Positions 1-10,952 of a stretch of 64,000 nucleotides of DNA are shown here, in pieces (position 1 is the first letter of the stretch; every line of letters starts with the position of its first letter). The stretch is taken from contig CM077676.1 in assembly GCA_039707655.1 (NCBI GenBank), forward strand, positions 433,543,379 through 433,607,378, given 5' to 3'. Source of the DNA: Elymus sibiricus. Its lineage: Eukaryota; Streptophyta; Magnoliopsida; Poales; Poaceae. The position numbers were made by a program, and so were the translations under genes. The notes under the pieces are model-generated. The model made no database searches. It saw nothing but the letters and a program-made list of their open reading frames with translations, and was not told the origin of the DNA.

Positions 1-540
1 GCCCGCGCCGGCGCCGCTCCTCCCCGCCTCCGGCGTCCTCCTCCGTCTCCGGCGTCCTCCCCGCCTCCCTCCGCCCCGACGATCCCGGCCGGTGAGCCTC
101 CCTCCTTAATTTTGTTCATCTTTTTTTTCATAGATTGTTTTTTTTTCACTAGATGTTGTAGATGCTTAGTATATGTATGTATGTAGATGAACGGTGGAAT
201 TTGCATATATTGTTTTTTTTTTCACTAGCTAGTTTTTTTTTCTGTTTTTTAGTTTTTTATACTTTTAATTTTGTATCATGTATAGTATAGAAAAAATTTG
301 CATAGAAAAAAGTTGCATAGAAAAAAGTTGACCATGTATTAAAAATATTTTAATGTTGTATCTTAAAAATATTGATCAAAAACATGTTAATATCTTATTT
401 GGAAAATGTTAATATCTTAATGTTGTATTTGCAAAAGTTTGTCATGTATTTGCAAAATCAAGTGAACAAGAATTACAAAAATCATAATCAAGTATTTAAA
501 AAATGTTAAATTTGCATAGAAACATTTTTGGCGTCGACGA
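1..540. other. GC-rich leader and AT-rich intron-like stretch of CACTA-0
   Basis: Positions 1-92 are a CCGCCTCCGGCGTCC-rich stretch ending in a plausible splice donor (GGTGAGCC). It matches in position and composition the GC-rich leader after the internal TATA box of CACTA-1. Positions 93-540 are T-rich and A-rich with no coding signal. I see no gene here. Confidence 0.5.
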
Positions 541-965
541 TGCCTGGCCCGCATCCTCGTCGTCGACTCGGTGGCGACAACCTGCTTGAGAGGCGCCATG
601 TCCGGCACTGGGCTCCGCCGGGCTAGCACTGGGAGGTGCTACCTTCCGGGGCGCGCAGCTTGGTGAGGAACCGGGCTCCCATTGCCGACCCGGAGCTTCT
701 TTGGTGGCGGTCGTGTGGGCCACTATCGGTGCGGAGGCAGCCGGCCCCCGAGGAGGTGGTACGTCGCCGTGTCAGGGAGGAGGACGAGCATGTCCGTCGC
801 TACATGGTTGCGTTGGACGTCAGGTTCTCCAATACCTGGCAGGTTCTTCAGGGATCTCACCCGAGCTATGATCCTGTGATGGTTCCTTCTCTTTGGGTGT
901 CCACCGCCCGCGCCTCAGGAACCGCGAGTCAACTGGATTATTCGATAGTATTCGATCTGTATTAG
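541..965 (+). other. GC-rich TE-associated ORF fragment in CACTA-0
   Basis: An open frame at 636-965 encodes 109 residues, including a charged VRRRVREEDEHVRRYM segment and WQVLQGSHPSYDPVM. The base composition differs sharply from the AT-rich flanks. The segment looks like a captured or ancient coding fragment within the element. I cannot name a family, and no start or splice context ties it to the downstream gene. It may be part of the 5' leader. Confidence 0.3.
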
Positions 966-980
966 CTAGTGATGTTATAT

Positions 981-1187
981 GATAATATTCAAGATGTATC
1001 AGTGATAATACTCGAGATGTATTCGAGATTATATTCGATAATATTCGATGATGCATTAACTGGATTATTCGAGATGTATTAGTGATAATATTCGAGATGT
1101 ATTCGAGATTATATTCGATAATATTCGATGATGCATTAATTGGATTATTCGAGATGTATTAGTGATATTATTCGAGATGCATTCTAA
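981..1187. repeat. 80-bp tandem repeat, 2.6 copies
   Basis: Two full 80-bp units (981-1060 and 1061-1140) and a partial third (1141-1187) are read directly. Each is built from smaller TATTCGAGATGTATT and ATTCGATAATATTCGAT motifs and ends in GATGATGCATTAA. The array lies just upstream of the first coding exon of the CACTA-0 second gene. Confidence 0.85.
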
Positions 1188-1232
1188 TTTGAATACTAAA
1201 TTGTTTTATCTTTCTTCTGGATTAGTTAAGCT

Positions 1233-4200
1233 ATGGACGCTAGCGGCAAAGACGACCATGATCAAGAGCATATCATGTTCGACATGATCCGAAACCCAGA
1301 GGGTGAACCTGAAGATGACGGCTCACAATATCTGAACAATTCCTTTGAGGGAATATTTGAGGAAGAACCAACAGACGAAGGCCACACAAACAATGATGGC
1401 GAAGGAAATGATCTTCAATTAACAAAGACCGGCGAGGTATATATAAGGCATCTGGTGATCATTACATGTATTAATTGATTTGTATATATTTATATTAACG
1501 AATCTTTCTTCTTTTAGCCCTCCGGATCGAGCAAATCTTCTACAAGCAGGGCAATACGAGGCCCGGCCAAAAAGTTGCAGGCTGGCATAAAGTACAACAT
1601 CGATGAGATCAAACCAAATGGCGAACCGCTTGCTCCTAAAAAGAATGCGGACAAATTTACTCGTCAGTGCGGAATTATTGTCAGGGACCAAATCCCGATC
1701 TCCGTTCAAGAATGGAACAAGCCAAAGGGAGATCGAGGAGTTAGTTTTGTCGACGAAAGAGCAAAAGATCTGCTTTGGGAAACGCTCATGTCACATTTCA
1801 CCCTACCAGAGCATTTAACAGATGCAGAACGGGAGAAAGTCAAGAAAAGTGCTCTTCAGAAGATGGCCACACAATTCTGCAACCACAAGAAAAGATTATG
1901 GGCCTGCTACGTCGAAGCAGGAAAGCAGACTCCAGAATTCACTGGAGCACTGGAGAAGGCAAAAGATCACTGGGACTTATTTGTGGAGTTCAAGGAATCG
2001 GAAGCAGCTAAGGAACGGTCGAGGAAAAACAATATCAATGCTGAGAAGAAACAGTTTCACCATGTTCTGGGGCCAGGTGGCTACAAGACTGGTCGGCCTA
2101 AGTGGGATGAATCTGAGGAAAAGATGATTGCTGTAGGGGTCACTCCAAAAACATTGGGTTGGCCCGACAGGTGCAGGACTTGGTTTTATGCGCATGGGGG
2201 AAAGTTGGACCCAAAGACAGGGGAGATTATGGTGTAGGCAAGTCTTAAAGAAGCCTCGGACGCTTTACTTGTTGCAATAGAAGCGGCTCGAATGGGGGCG
2301 TTCCAGCCCGAGAGAGAGAAGGACGAGCTTACACGCGCCCTCGGGAATCCTGAACACCCGGGACGAACACGAGGCAAAGGCGTTGTTCCGTGGGTTGAGG
2401 GGTTTGCGGACTGGAACGTCAGTTACAGAAGCCGTGCGAGAAAGAAGAAGCAGGAGGAAGACAAGAAGAAGCAGGATGCAGACCGGCTTCAACAGGTAGA
2501 ATCAAAGCACGCGGAGTTGGAACGCGCTTTCATGCGGCAGCAGGAGCAGATCGACACACTTAGCCTGGAAAGGGCGTCTCAGCGGCAGCAGCAAGCAGAT
2601 CCAGCATTGGATAGCACCGTCCCATCTATGCCGAAAAGCAGCGTGGGTTCCACGGGGGTCCCGGCCGATGATGCACTGCTGGCTCGCTACCCCGTGGATG
2701 ATATCGAAGAGACGACAAGTTGTGAGCTACACATGAAAGTGAAGAACATATCCATGAAGGTGGCGGACGGCTATGCTTTACCAAATTCCCCTGAAGCAAC
2801 CTTCCACGGCAATCCGATTCCACCTGGCTATGCTCGTGTCGGGGTGGATGAAGGTCTGTCGGCATATGACTCACTACAGCTTGACTTTCCTGGAGGTCAA
2901 GGGGAGCAGACACTGGGAGAAGCCATACGTGGTATCATTGTATGGAGAAAGGATTGCATCGTCTTTCCAAACTCGACGCCAAGGGCATCGACTCCTCCTC
3001 CAAGTCCGCCGCGTCAGCCGACTCCAACCCACCTCGAGACGGAGCGCAGCGCGAGTCCGCCACAATATCGATCTCCGCCGCGTCAGCCGAATCCACCCCA
3101 CCTCGAGACGGAGCCAGCGCGAGTACGCGATATCGATCTCCGCCGCGTCAGCCGACTACAAAGCGGAAGGGAGCACCAAAGAAGAAACCCGAGCCTCCTG
3201 CCAAAAAGAAGTTGGCTTACGAGATGACTCAGGAGGAAACCAAAGCCCAAGTGGCTTCCGAAGTGCAGGCCCATTTTGCACCGAAACCGCCCCCGCCGCT
3301 AAAGGAGAAAATACCTGAGAAAGTCGTACAACACTTTGTGGATCTTGCTAAACCCGCTGTGGAGAAAAGGCGATCAGACTATGAACACTCTATTAGCAAG
3401 TCATATTATCAACAAAAAAATCAGCAGTCGAGCCTTACAGGTAATAATAAAAGCGGGAAAACTGTTCCCCAGCTCGGAGAACAGGCAGTGCAATCGATCC
3501 CCCCGCTCAAGGTGAGTACCGATAAGGCGGTAACCGACGCTGATAGAGAGATGGCTAGAGAGATGGGTGTCACTGTTGAACAACTCCTAGGCATCGAGGA
3601 ATTCCCCACGATGGATCCGAAGGAACTAGCATGGAAATATGTCCCCGGGAACCCTCTGGTCAGGCCTGACGAGGAGGAGCTTCTATCAACGCAAATGCAC
3701 AGATTGCATGACTGGTACCTGAGAGAAATAAAGGCCGGGCGACAGAGCCTCATGGTGAAAGTCAAGCCAGAGCATTACTTCCATGGAAAAGATGTGTGGA
3801 TTGAATTTCCAGAAATGTTTGAGTTATTCAATCAAGACGCACTCGACAAATCTCTCGTCAGTTGCTATTGCCTGTAAGTGATTTCTTTCTGTAATTTAAG
3901 TCTCTAGCTCAGCTCGTTCATTGCCTGTAATTATCCTCACTATATTCTTTTCTGTGGTATTATGCAGAATGAAGATTTTTTAAATGAACAGAGATGGAGT
4001 CTATGGCATTGGGTTCATTGACCCAAATACCGTTAATGAAAATATGATACAAGACTACCCCAAAGACACAGAGAATAGCTTGCTAATGTTTTTTAAGGAA
4101 CTAAATACCAGACCAGAAATACTTTTTTCTTACAACTTCAGGTGAGTATAACTGTCTTGTACTACAAATTCTACTTTTGCTTACTCGATGTTAAGTGTAG

Positions 4201-4930
4201 TTGACGAGTTATGCATGCCCGCTTATACAAACGTGTGCGCAGATTCCACTGGATCCTGCTAATCATTAGAGTTGACGAGGGAACTGTTGAAGTACTGGAC
4301 TCACTAGGTAAAGACCCTCAAGAATACATCAGCCTGAAGTTGATGCTCGATAGGTAATTTCAATCATTATCGCACTATGTCGGCCTCTTTAGTTCATTTA
4401 CTGATATCAAGTAATTAATAACTCCTTTATTCATTTTCTTTGCCGGGCGGGGTTTGAAAAAAGTTCATCAAAGAGGTTGTCGGTCAATGGAAACCACAGC
4501 TGAAATGGCGACGGTCCAAGGTAATTAAGTAGTATTAGCTACGTCCGCGCATCTCTTTAATTCTAGTTTCAATACCATTATCATGCTTGATTATTATCTG
4601 ATTGAATTCTATTCTCGTAAAGTGTATGAGGCAGGAAAAGGGGACTAATTTATGTGCATACTACGTTTGCGAGAACATTCGCTTTATGACCGAAAGGAGC
4701 AGAGATGCAAGACATCTTTGGGTACGTAAACACTATTCATAATTTTTTTAATCATGATCTAATATATATACACACAACTAATATATTCATATTGATCTTC
4801 TTCTTTAAAGATGGTGGAGATGCGGGATAGGCTCCTACCAAAGGACCGCATACGAGCACTTCAAAAGAAAATGACGGGATTTTTGCTTCAGCAGGTCATA
4901 TCTATCGACGGAGTATACCATTTCACCTAA
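1233..4930 (+). pseudogene. CACTA-0 second gene: Transposase_24-like / Ulp1-like protease fusion, broken
   Basis: Seven exons can be traced by homology with the other elements: 1233-1436, 1518-3873, 3968-4141, 4243-4353, about 4451-4520, 4623-4721 and 4811-4930. The acidic N-terminus leads into a Ptta/En/Spm-type region with the HHVLGPGGY motif. A charged coiled segment and a proline-rich stretch follow, then a C48-like protease. The protease shows FHWILL (His), VEVLDS (Asp) and QEKGTNLCAYYVC (Gln, Cys). Visible damage: TAG at 2235-2237; a 4-base length difference near 3105-3135 within a repeated SPPRQP segment, shifting the frame; TAA near 3980; a lost acceptor and a TGA in exon 5. The role is inferred from En/Spm biology: DNA binding at subterminal repeats, with a desumoylase-like domain of unknown substrate. 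Confidence 0.7.
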
Positions 4931-5022
4931 TGCCTGCATGTAATGATATGAAAAATTGTAGGAGAAATAGTATATACCAAATTGTATATATATATATATG
5001 TGTATGCATGGTTGATGTCATC

Positions 5023-5203
5023 AACCCGGACTAAAGGTCCCTAGCCCCCGGCGCGTGCTGCCGGCCACGTGGCAGGGATTTAGTCCCGGGTCGTGGCCAA
5101 CCGAGACTAAAGGGTGGGTGCCTTTAATCCCGATTTATTAGTCCCGGTTGGTGAACCGGGACTAAAGGCCCTTCCCAACCAGGACTAAAGGCCGTTTCTC
5201 ACT
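5023..5203. repeat. Right subterminal inverted repeats of CACTA-0
   Basis: Direct and inverted copies of GGGACTAAAGG and TTAGTCCCGG occur through this stretch, for example around 5030, 5090, 5130, 5150 and 5180. In En/Spm elements such motifs bind the TnpA-type protein; that role is inferred here. Confidence 0.8.
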
Positions 5204-5207
5204 AGTG

Positions 5208-5636
5208 GGCTACTCTGCAGGCTTGCCCAGCTTGAGGCTGCGGTACGATCACATGTTTGCGGATGACCGGGTTGCAGACGTATAATTGGAATCCCCACTT
5301 GACCATGATCAAGCCATCACAAGTCCCTTGGAGGCAACTATCTGAATGGAATCTGGTGCCTGGGTTGAATGGCCAGAGCTTTTGATTGGAGGAACTGGTG
5401 CCGGCCTGGCGGAAGAGGACGAAACTCGCAGGCCAGCCCTGCCCATTGATGATTGGGAGCGAAGGCTGGCGGCGATGGTGTTCAAGCATGAATTCAGACG
5501 TGGAGGTGATACTGCGCCACGACTTGCTGACGGCACGGCAGCGGCCGACGTCCTTGGACGGCAACAGGACGAGTATGCTGTCAATGAGATCCTTGGGAAG
5601 GTCCCCGAGCAGGGTGTCGCCTCTCCAGTTCGGCAT
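5208..5636 (-). pseudogene. F-box protein gene, copy 1 (5' part, cut by CACTA-0)
   Basis: The start is ATG at 5636 on the minus strand. The F-box lies at about residues 13-43 (LPKDLIDSILVLLPSKDVGR, then CRAVSKSWRSI), the usual SKP1-binding module of SCF ubiquitin ligases. About 143 codons are open before the reading frame runs into the CACTA-0 terminus at 5207. The remainder should lie left of the window. Copy 2 at 45258-46490 shows the full layout, and the two are clearly paralogous at DNA level. Copy 1 keeps a glutamine codon (CAA) where copy 2 has TAA, so each copy is broken in a different way. Copy 1 also lacks one Asn codon near the junction (QACRV versus QACNRV). Confidence 0.8.
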
Positions 5637-5639
5637 GGT

Positions 5640-6575
5640 GCTCCGTGGGACTAAAATGAATCAGAAAGATTTAGTAGGTACAAGCCAAGAAACCAGGTGG
5701 AGGGTGGAGCGTTTGCGTCCACAGCTAACTGCTCCGGCGAACGCCTTGAATTAAGGAAAAACGTAAGAGAAGTACAGGAGGAAGACTAAGACGGGTTTAC
5801 CTGGGACTGGAGACGCGCAGATCCAGCAGCGACGACGGCGGTCGAGCTATGTCGGCATCGCGAGTATGATCCGTCGCCTCTAGCTAGGCAGGAATACAGA
5901 TAGATCTGAGCGCCAACGGAGATGAGAGAAAAACGAAGAAAACGGGCCGGACAGGAGAGATCTGATCTGACCGCGACCAGTTTGGGCGGAGAAGCTGCTC
6001 ACCTGTGTGGCTGCGTCGGGGAAGAAGGCGCTCCGGCGTGTTTGATCCCCGTCCCAGGAGAAGATGGTCTTGTGCTCTCGGCGTAGCAGAGGCGAAGACG
6101 ATCCGGAAGCCAGGAGGAGATGGTGTCGGAGTAAGGAGGCGAACACGATCTGATGAGGCGGGTGGACGTGAGGAGAACCAGCGAACTTGATCCGGGAACG
6201 AAGAAAGAATTAGGGCGCTCCGGCGTGCTACTGCTTCATCGCCTTCCCAAGAGGAGAAGCTTGAGCGTAGGGGAGGCGACACGACCGGAGTCCCAGGAGA
6301 AGTTTTCGCCTTGGGGAGGCGGACACGATCCGACAGGGCGCCGGCGAGATCTGGAAATGAGAATCAATTAGGGCCTCTGCATTCTGCACTCGGCAGTCCC
6401 CAGTTGCGGGTGATTGATTAGGAAATGAGAAACAATTAGGAAATCGGGAGATTAACTCGGCAGGGTTCTCTTATGACGTGTCTACCACTCCTTCTGTTTT
6501 TCGGGTGAGTCTACCACTCGCTTTGGACGAGTATTAATCAGTTGCCGGAATAAGAGAAATTATATCAAATAGATA
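5640..6575 (-). other. Leader and promoter region of F-box copy 1 (duplicated)
   Basis: This stretch aligns along its length with 46494-47315 upstream of F-box copy 2, with small indels, and contains no long convincing coding frame. It probably holds the 5' untranslated exon or exons, an intron and the promoter of the minus-strand F-box gene. ORFs seen in several frames are GC-driven. Confidence 0.55.
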
Positions 6576-6740
6576 CTCGCTTCGTTTCTAAGTATAAGTC
6601 TTTTTACAGATTTCAATACAAACTACATACGAATGTATATAGACATATTTTAAAGTATAGAGTATAGATTCACCCATTTTGCTTCATATGTAGTCTCTAT
6701 TGAAATCTCGAAAAAGACTTATATTTAGGAACGGAGGGCG
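6576..6740. mobile_element. Stowaway-type MITE (165 bp), TA target duplication
   Basis: The ends are inverted: CTCGCTTCGTTTCTAAGTATAAG at the left and CTTATATTTAGGAACGGAGGGCG at the right. The element is flanked by TA at 6574-6575 and 6741-6742. The paralogous sequence near 47310 reads AATAGATAATATTTT with no insertion, so it gives the empty site. The CTCCCTCCGTTCCTAA-like end is typical of Triticeae Stowaway families. Confidence 0.92.
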
Positions 6741-6811
6741 TAATATTTTTTGCAATGGCGATCACTTTCTCCATTATATCCCATCTGTTCTTTTTTCAAG
6801 CCTTAGAGCAA

Positions 6812-7620
6812 CTCTAACACACAGGCCCATTTTATCCGCTCATGTTCGTGTGGCCAAAAAACTTTGCCCAACGCACGGACCATTTCCATTTTATGTCCAT
6901 TTGTGTCCGTTCGGACCCATTTCCGTCTTAAATTTCGAACAGATTTGGGTCGGAGGCGGACACAAACCGGACGTTTTTTGTGTCCTCTTCGTCCGCCTCT
7001 GTCCCGTGTGGCCCACCTGCCATCCACTCACGCAACTCCTTTTCTCTCTCTCCTCTCTCTCGCCCCGCCATGCCGCACTGCGCCGCCGCACTGGCCATGC
7101 CGCAGAGCTCGCTGCGCTCTCCATGCCGGGACGTGGCCACAGCGCTCGCCCTGCCGCGCCGCCGTGCTCACCATGGCCGCGCTCGCCGCGCTCGCCCTAC
7201 CGCGCTGCCGCTTTCGCCCTACCGCGCCTTGTTGCCGCCCTCGCCATGGCTCGGGAGCTCGCGCGCCCGGCCACCTCGCCTCGTTGCGCCCAGCCGTGGC
7301 CGGCCTTGTCCAGCCGCGCCATGCTTGCCGTGTCGCCCCCGCCGTGGGGTTCGAGCTCGACCGCCGGCGTCGCCTCGCGCTCGCGCCTGACCTGTGTTGC
7401 TGTAGCCGTCGGTCTCGCCTCCCCGCGCCCAGCCGCTGCGAGTTCCCCTGCCTGCTACGTGTTTGATGAAATGTCGTGGCGGACATGTCATAAATGTGTC
7501 GGCTACCGTTGAGTGCACCGGCTGACCCAAACGAAAAAGCGGACAAACCCATCCGCTCGGCCGACCCAAACAGGCAAAAACGCAGGCCTCATCCCAGTCT
7601 AATCTCACCACCGTGAAAAG
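6812..7620. other. GC-rich probable non-autonomous repeat
   Basis: The stretch begins after the F-box duplicate homology (AGAGCAACTCTAACAC) and contains GGACAAACCCATCCGCTCGG and GACCCAAACAGG motifs near its right end. A similar but diverged sequence occurs at 47380-47700. The long open frames here (up to 270 codons) lie in a region open in several frames with Ala/Pro/Arg-rich translations, so I do not call a gene. I could not define terminal repeats or a target duplication. Confidence 0.4.
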
Positions 7621-10136
7621 GAAACCTTCACATTACAACATCGTCTCCGCGGGCAGCGGCTCCACGTCATCACTGCCTCATCTCTCCTACAACTAGCGCA
7701 AGAACCATGTATAAAATCGCACCATCAGGAAGGCAACTAATATTTGAAATTCTCGTTTGCTTTAAAATAATCGGGTCTGGAGTTTCTTTGCTAAAAATTA
7801 AGTAGGATTGATACATTGTATTATTGTTTTCATGTTAATGGAAATTGGAAGCATGCACCAAAATTAAAAAAAGAAAGAAGCTTCGACCTTGTTGTCTTGT
7901 TTTTCAAAGTTTGAGGTAAATAAATTCAGCTGTCATATAAACAGTACATTGCTCACAATATTAACCAGTTTTGCAAGACAGATTGAAGTAATCCCATGTT
8001 CAGCCAGCTCTATCATGTGTGCTGGCGTTTATGAAAACTTATTGTAAAATGTAAATTGTAACGACTTATATATTATTTAACAGAAAATGGTTTCCACAGA
8101 AAAAATATATTGGTGAGCTCTTTTAAGATGTTCCGCCTTACCTCTAGAGGTATGATTCACTTTAAATCTAGATTGTTGGTTCATGACAGTAAGTAATGTC
8201 CATAAACCAAAGAATGCTAACAAGGTAAATGATAGTAACACAGTAGTAGCTAATGTATTAAAAAGGCACAAGTCTTTCCATCAGAAATGATAAACATCGC
8301 ACAATATGCTACAGTAATCACACATCCATGTACTTTAGGATTTATTAGTATGTTGGACTTTTATATGCACACCATAAGTCAAGATACGCTTAACTGCACA
8401 TCCATGAATGAATGGTGTGCCTCAATCATTGTTCGCATTCTTGATTAGATGGTGTCTTTGTATGCAAGCCATAGACTTAAGTTGAATATGTATTGCATGT
8501 GAGTATGAAAATAAACCTCATAATAGTTTGACGCAAGATGTTGGAGCAGACTACAAAACCGACTTTCCAATAGAAATGTGAGAGTTAGTTTTTCAAAAGC
8601 ATGAAACCATTCCATAAAGTATTAATGTTATTTCAATATGAATAGTTCGAGATATTTTTAGATCTTAATTTAGGATGTTCTCTCAAAAAGTTAGTTTTGA
8701 GTGAACCCAAAGTAAATTACTGCTTGAGAAATGCATTTTTTTGCATGGTCTTCATAAGATATAACTACCAGAAGAATTTTATTTTGCAATGGTCAATAAT
8801 GTGTACTAATAGGCTTATTTATTTCTATAGATTGATTCTTGCTATTTAAGTTTAAAACTAGTTCATCAGTGGAAAGTAATGATGTAAAGACACAAATAAA
8901 GCCAATGTGGCCTCATTTACCATCCACGGGGAAATATATCGCCGACCCAAAGGATGAACATAAATGGACGAACCAAAATAATTCCAGAGAATCTTAAAAA
9001 TTCTCTAAATAAGCACATTTTGTTAGTCAAATGACCAAAAACACGTTTTACTCTTGTAATACAATAATGACACGTCACTCCACAACAGTTTGCAGTAAAA
9101 AAAGAGCATTATTATTTAGCAATGGATTTTTTTTTACTATAACTCATCAATGGGCAGATAGCTCCCGACTTACATTAAGAAGTATATAATTTCTAATTGA
9201 TCGAAATCGTTTCCCCCTAATTCCTAGGGTTCCCAAGTTCCTCTAGCGGCTGCTACCGGCTGTCTCAAAAAATCCCTATCTTGTCGTTCTCGCACCAACG
9301 CGGCAAGGCGGGTCCTCGGTCTGACAATCTCGTGCACCTCAGGAAGGTTCTACATGGCAGAAGGGGCGTCCCGCAAGATGCATCTGGTAGATAAAAAACT
9401 TCTTGAATCACTGGAGTTGTTGTTCGAGCAGGAAGGTAAAGCATGGCGAGGACGTACCAACTGGCTTAGGCACAATTACTGAAATACAAGTTTTTCTAGC
9501 ATCATGCATCTGAGCGACAGAGAAGGAACACCCTCTTAGCTTGTAGGATGAACTTGGCAAATATGTTTTTGATTTTTAACAGATTTTTTAATTCTGAATT
9601 AAATAAACGCATTGTTTAGCATTGGAGCCATGGAAGTGTCCGGATCCGATGAGCTGCACACAGTGTTTCATAAAAGAATCTGTCCAATGTTTGGGAACAA
9701 AATTATCAATGAAATTCTCTTAGCAGTGAACACAAGGAAGATCCCAAGGGGTGGAATGATACCATAATTTTCATGATTCCAAAAATTTAAAATACACGTA
9801 ACGTTACTGAGCAAACTTTGGGCAAACAGACTTAAAGCTATTTGCGAGACATCATTGTAGAATGCCAAAGTGCTTTTTTCTGGGGAAAATTATAACAGAT
9901 GACATTCTTGTTGCTTATGATTCCATTCACTGAATAAAGAAGAAGAAAGGCAAGAAGGGTTGGTGTTCGGTAAAATTTTGTATGCACAACACATATGATA
10001 GAGTTGAGTTGTTCTTTTATGAGAAATGGTGAAGAGAATAGGCTTTAATGATGGATGGATTAACATGAGAATTGAATGTGTCTCATCGATAACCTATTCG
10101 GTTAATATTAATTGTATTGAAACTGGACCTTTTTTT
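7621..10136. other. AT-rich intergenic DNA without a recognised gene
   Basis: No long open frame, intron-exon pattern or terminal repeat stands out. The only slightly gene-like piece is a GC-richer patch at about 9190-9482, annotated separately. Confidence 0.6.
9354..9482 (+). CDS. Possible small ORF (42 residues), unrecognised
   Basis: ATG at 9354 and TGA at 9480-9482 enclose 42 codons starting MAEGASRKMHLVDKK, in a locally GC-richer patch that contains CCTAGGGTTCCC, a motif common in plant 5' leaders. There is no family match and no paralogue in the window. It may be a first-exon remnant or chance. Confidence 0.15.
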   Translation: MAEGASRKMHLVDKKLLESLELLFEQEGKAWRGRTNWLRHNY

Positions 10137-10269
10137 ATCAACTAGGGGACTGCAGAGTGGGGGGGGGGGGGGTGGGGGGGGGGGGGTGGGCTCTCACCCC
10201 TGTCGGGGTTACACCTATGGGGTAGGGAATGGCCGAACCAAGATCCATAGCCCATATCAAGGATACGGT
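10137..10269. other. Left flank of CACTA-1, with a 31-nt G-rich run
   Basis: Nearly uninterrupted G with two T at 10159-10190 could form a G-quadruplex or be a slippage or assembly-prone tract. The rest (CTGTCGGGGTTACACC onward) looks like repetitive DNA. The same unit probably continues at 22252 on the other side of CACTA-1. I could not classify it. Confidence 0.4.
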
Positions 10270-10315
10270 CACTAGTAGAAAACAGGTGTTTGGTTGAGGC
10301 CAGGATAAGGGCATT

Positions 10316-10562
10316 AATCCCGGTTCACTTACGAACCGGGACCAAAGGGTGCATCAGTCCCGGTTCGTGAGGCCAGGGCGCCGGCCGGGCCTCGTGGGCC
10401 ATTGGTCCCGGTTCGTCTGACACCTTTGGTCCCGGTTCCAGACACGAACCGGGACCAAAAGGCCTCGCTCCTGGCCCAACACCTTTAGTCCCGGTTGGTG
10501 GCTGGAACCGGGACCAAAGGTCCGTCTTCTATCCCGGTTCTAGCCACCAACCGGGACTAAAG
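10316..10562. repeat. Left subterminal repeat array of CACTA-1
   Basis: About ten copies in both orientations of CCCGGTTCGT or ACGAACCGGGACC-type motifs, several forming short inverted pairs able to fold. They are probable binding sites for the element's TnpA-like protein and a likely source of hairpin small RNA (inference). Confidence 0.85.
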
Positions 10563-10569
10563 ATAAGCC

Positions 10570-10577
10570 TATAAATA
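10570..10577 (+). promoter_or_regulatory. TATA box for the CACTA-1 left promoter
   Basis: TATAAATA lies directly after the left subterminal array and before a GC-rich leader. The same motif is present at 52682-52689 in CACTA-3, and a TATATATA is at 29375-29382 in CACTA-2. It is the likely start region for transcripts carrying the membrane-anchor and transposase genes. Confidence 0.6.
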
Positions 10578-10952
10578 CCCCCGCCCCTGCCCGCTCACTG
10601 CTCTGTTTTTTGGCCGGCCGGCGTGTGCAGGGGTGTGTTGCTCTAGCTCTCACCTCCTATGCACACGAGGTGTTCGATGAAATGCCCGAGCCACACTTAA
10701 GGTTTTTCCTCTCCAAGCTTGACCTCGAAGCTCCATTTTTCTCAAGATTTGTCTAGGTTTGGCGGTCCGTCCTGTCCCGTCAACGTCCTCACCGCCGTCG
10801 ATCGCCCGCGCCGATCTCGTCACCGGCACCACCGTGGTGAGCCTCTTGTTCTTATCTTCTTTCTAAAAGAAAAAAAATTCTTACTTGTATGATTTAGATA
10901 GATACTTGTGTAATTTTCTTACTTTTATTATTGTTTGTTATTATATAGTGCC

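Larger units (their letters stand above)
1..5207 (+). mobile_element. CACTA-0: 3' part of a decayed CACTA (En/Spm) transposon
   Basis: The right terminus reads TTTCTCACTAGTG at 5195-5207, the inverse of the CACTAGTAG start of the other CACTA elements here. It is preceded by inverted ACCGGGACTAAAG-type repeats. The left end lies outside the window, so the 3-bp target duplication (GGC would follow at 5208) cannot be verified. What remains is the second-gene half of the element: a GC-rich leader (1-90), an AT-rich intron-like stretch, and the seven-exon protease-fusion gene. It is more diverged from CACTA-1, -2 and -3 than they are from one another, and its gene has more damage. It interrupts F-box copy 1. 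Confidence 0.85.

Noticed and set aside
2773..3318. Alternative-frame ORF over the CACTA-0 proline-rich region
   Set aside because: Shadow frame; the homologous frame is read from 1518 and, after the shift near 3120, to 3873.
5346..5754. Plus-strand frames over F-box copy 1 (and 46342-46608 over copy 2)
   Set aside because: Antisense to the F-box coding region; no family features.
6700..7512. 270-codon open frame on the plus strand
   Set aside because: It lies in GC-rich repeat-like DNA that is open in several frames on both strands. It spans a MITE end and has no domain signal.
10191..10269. CTGTCGGGGTTACACC as a possible LTR start around CACTA-1
   Set aside because: TG...CA borders, a target duplication and a matching partner could not be fixed by eye, so no LTR element is called.
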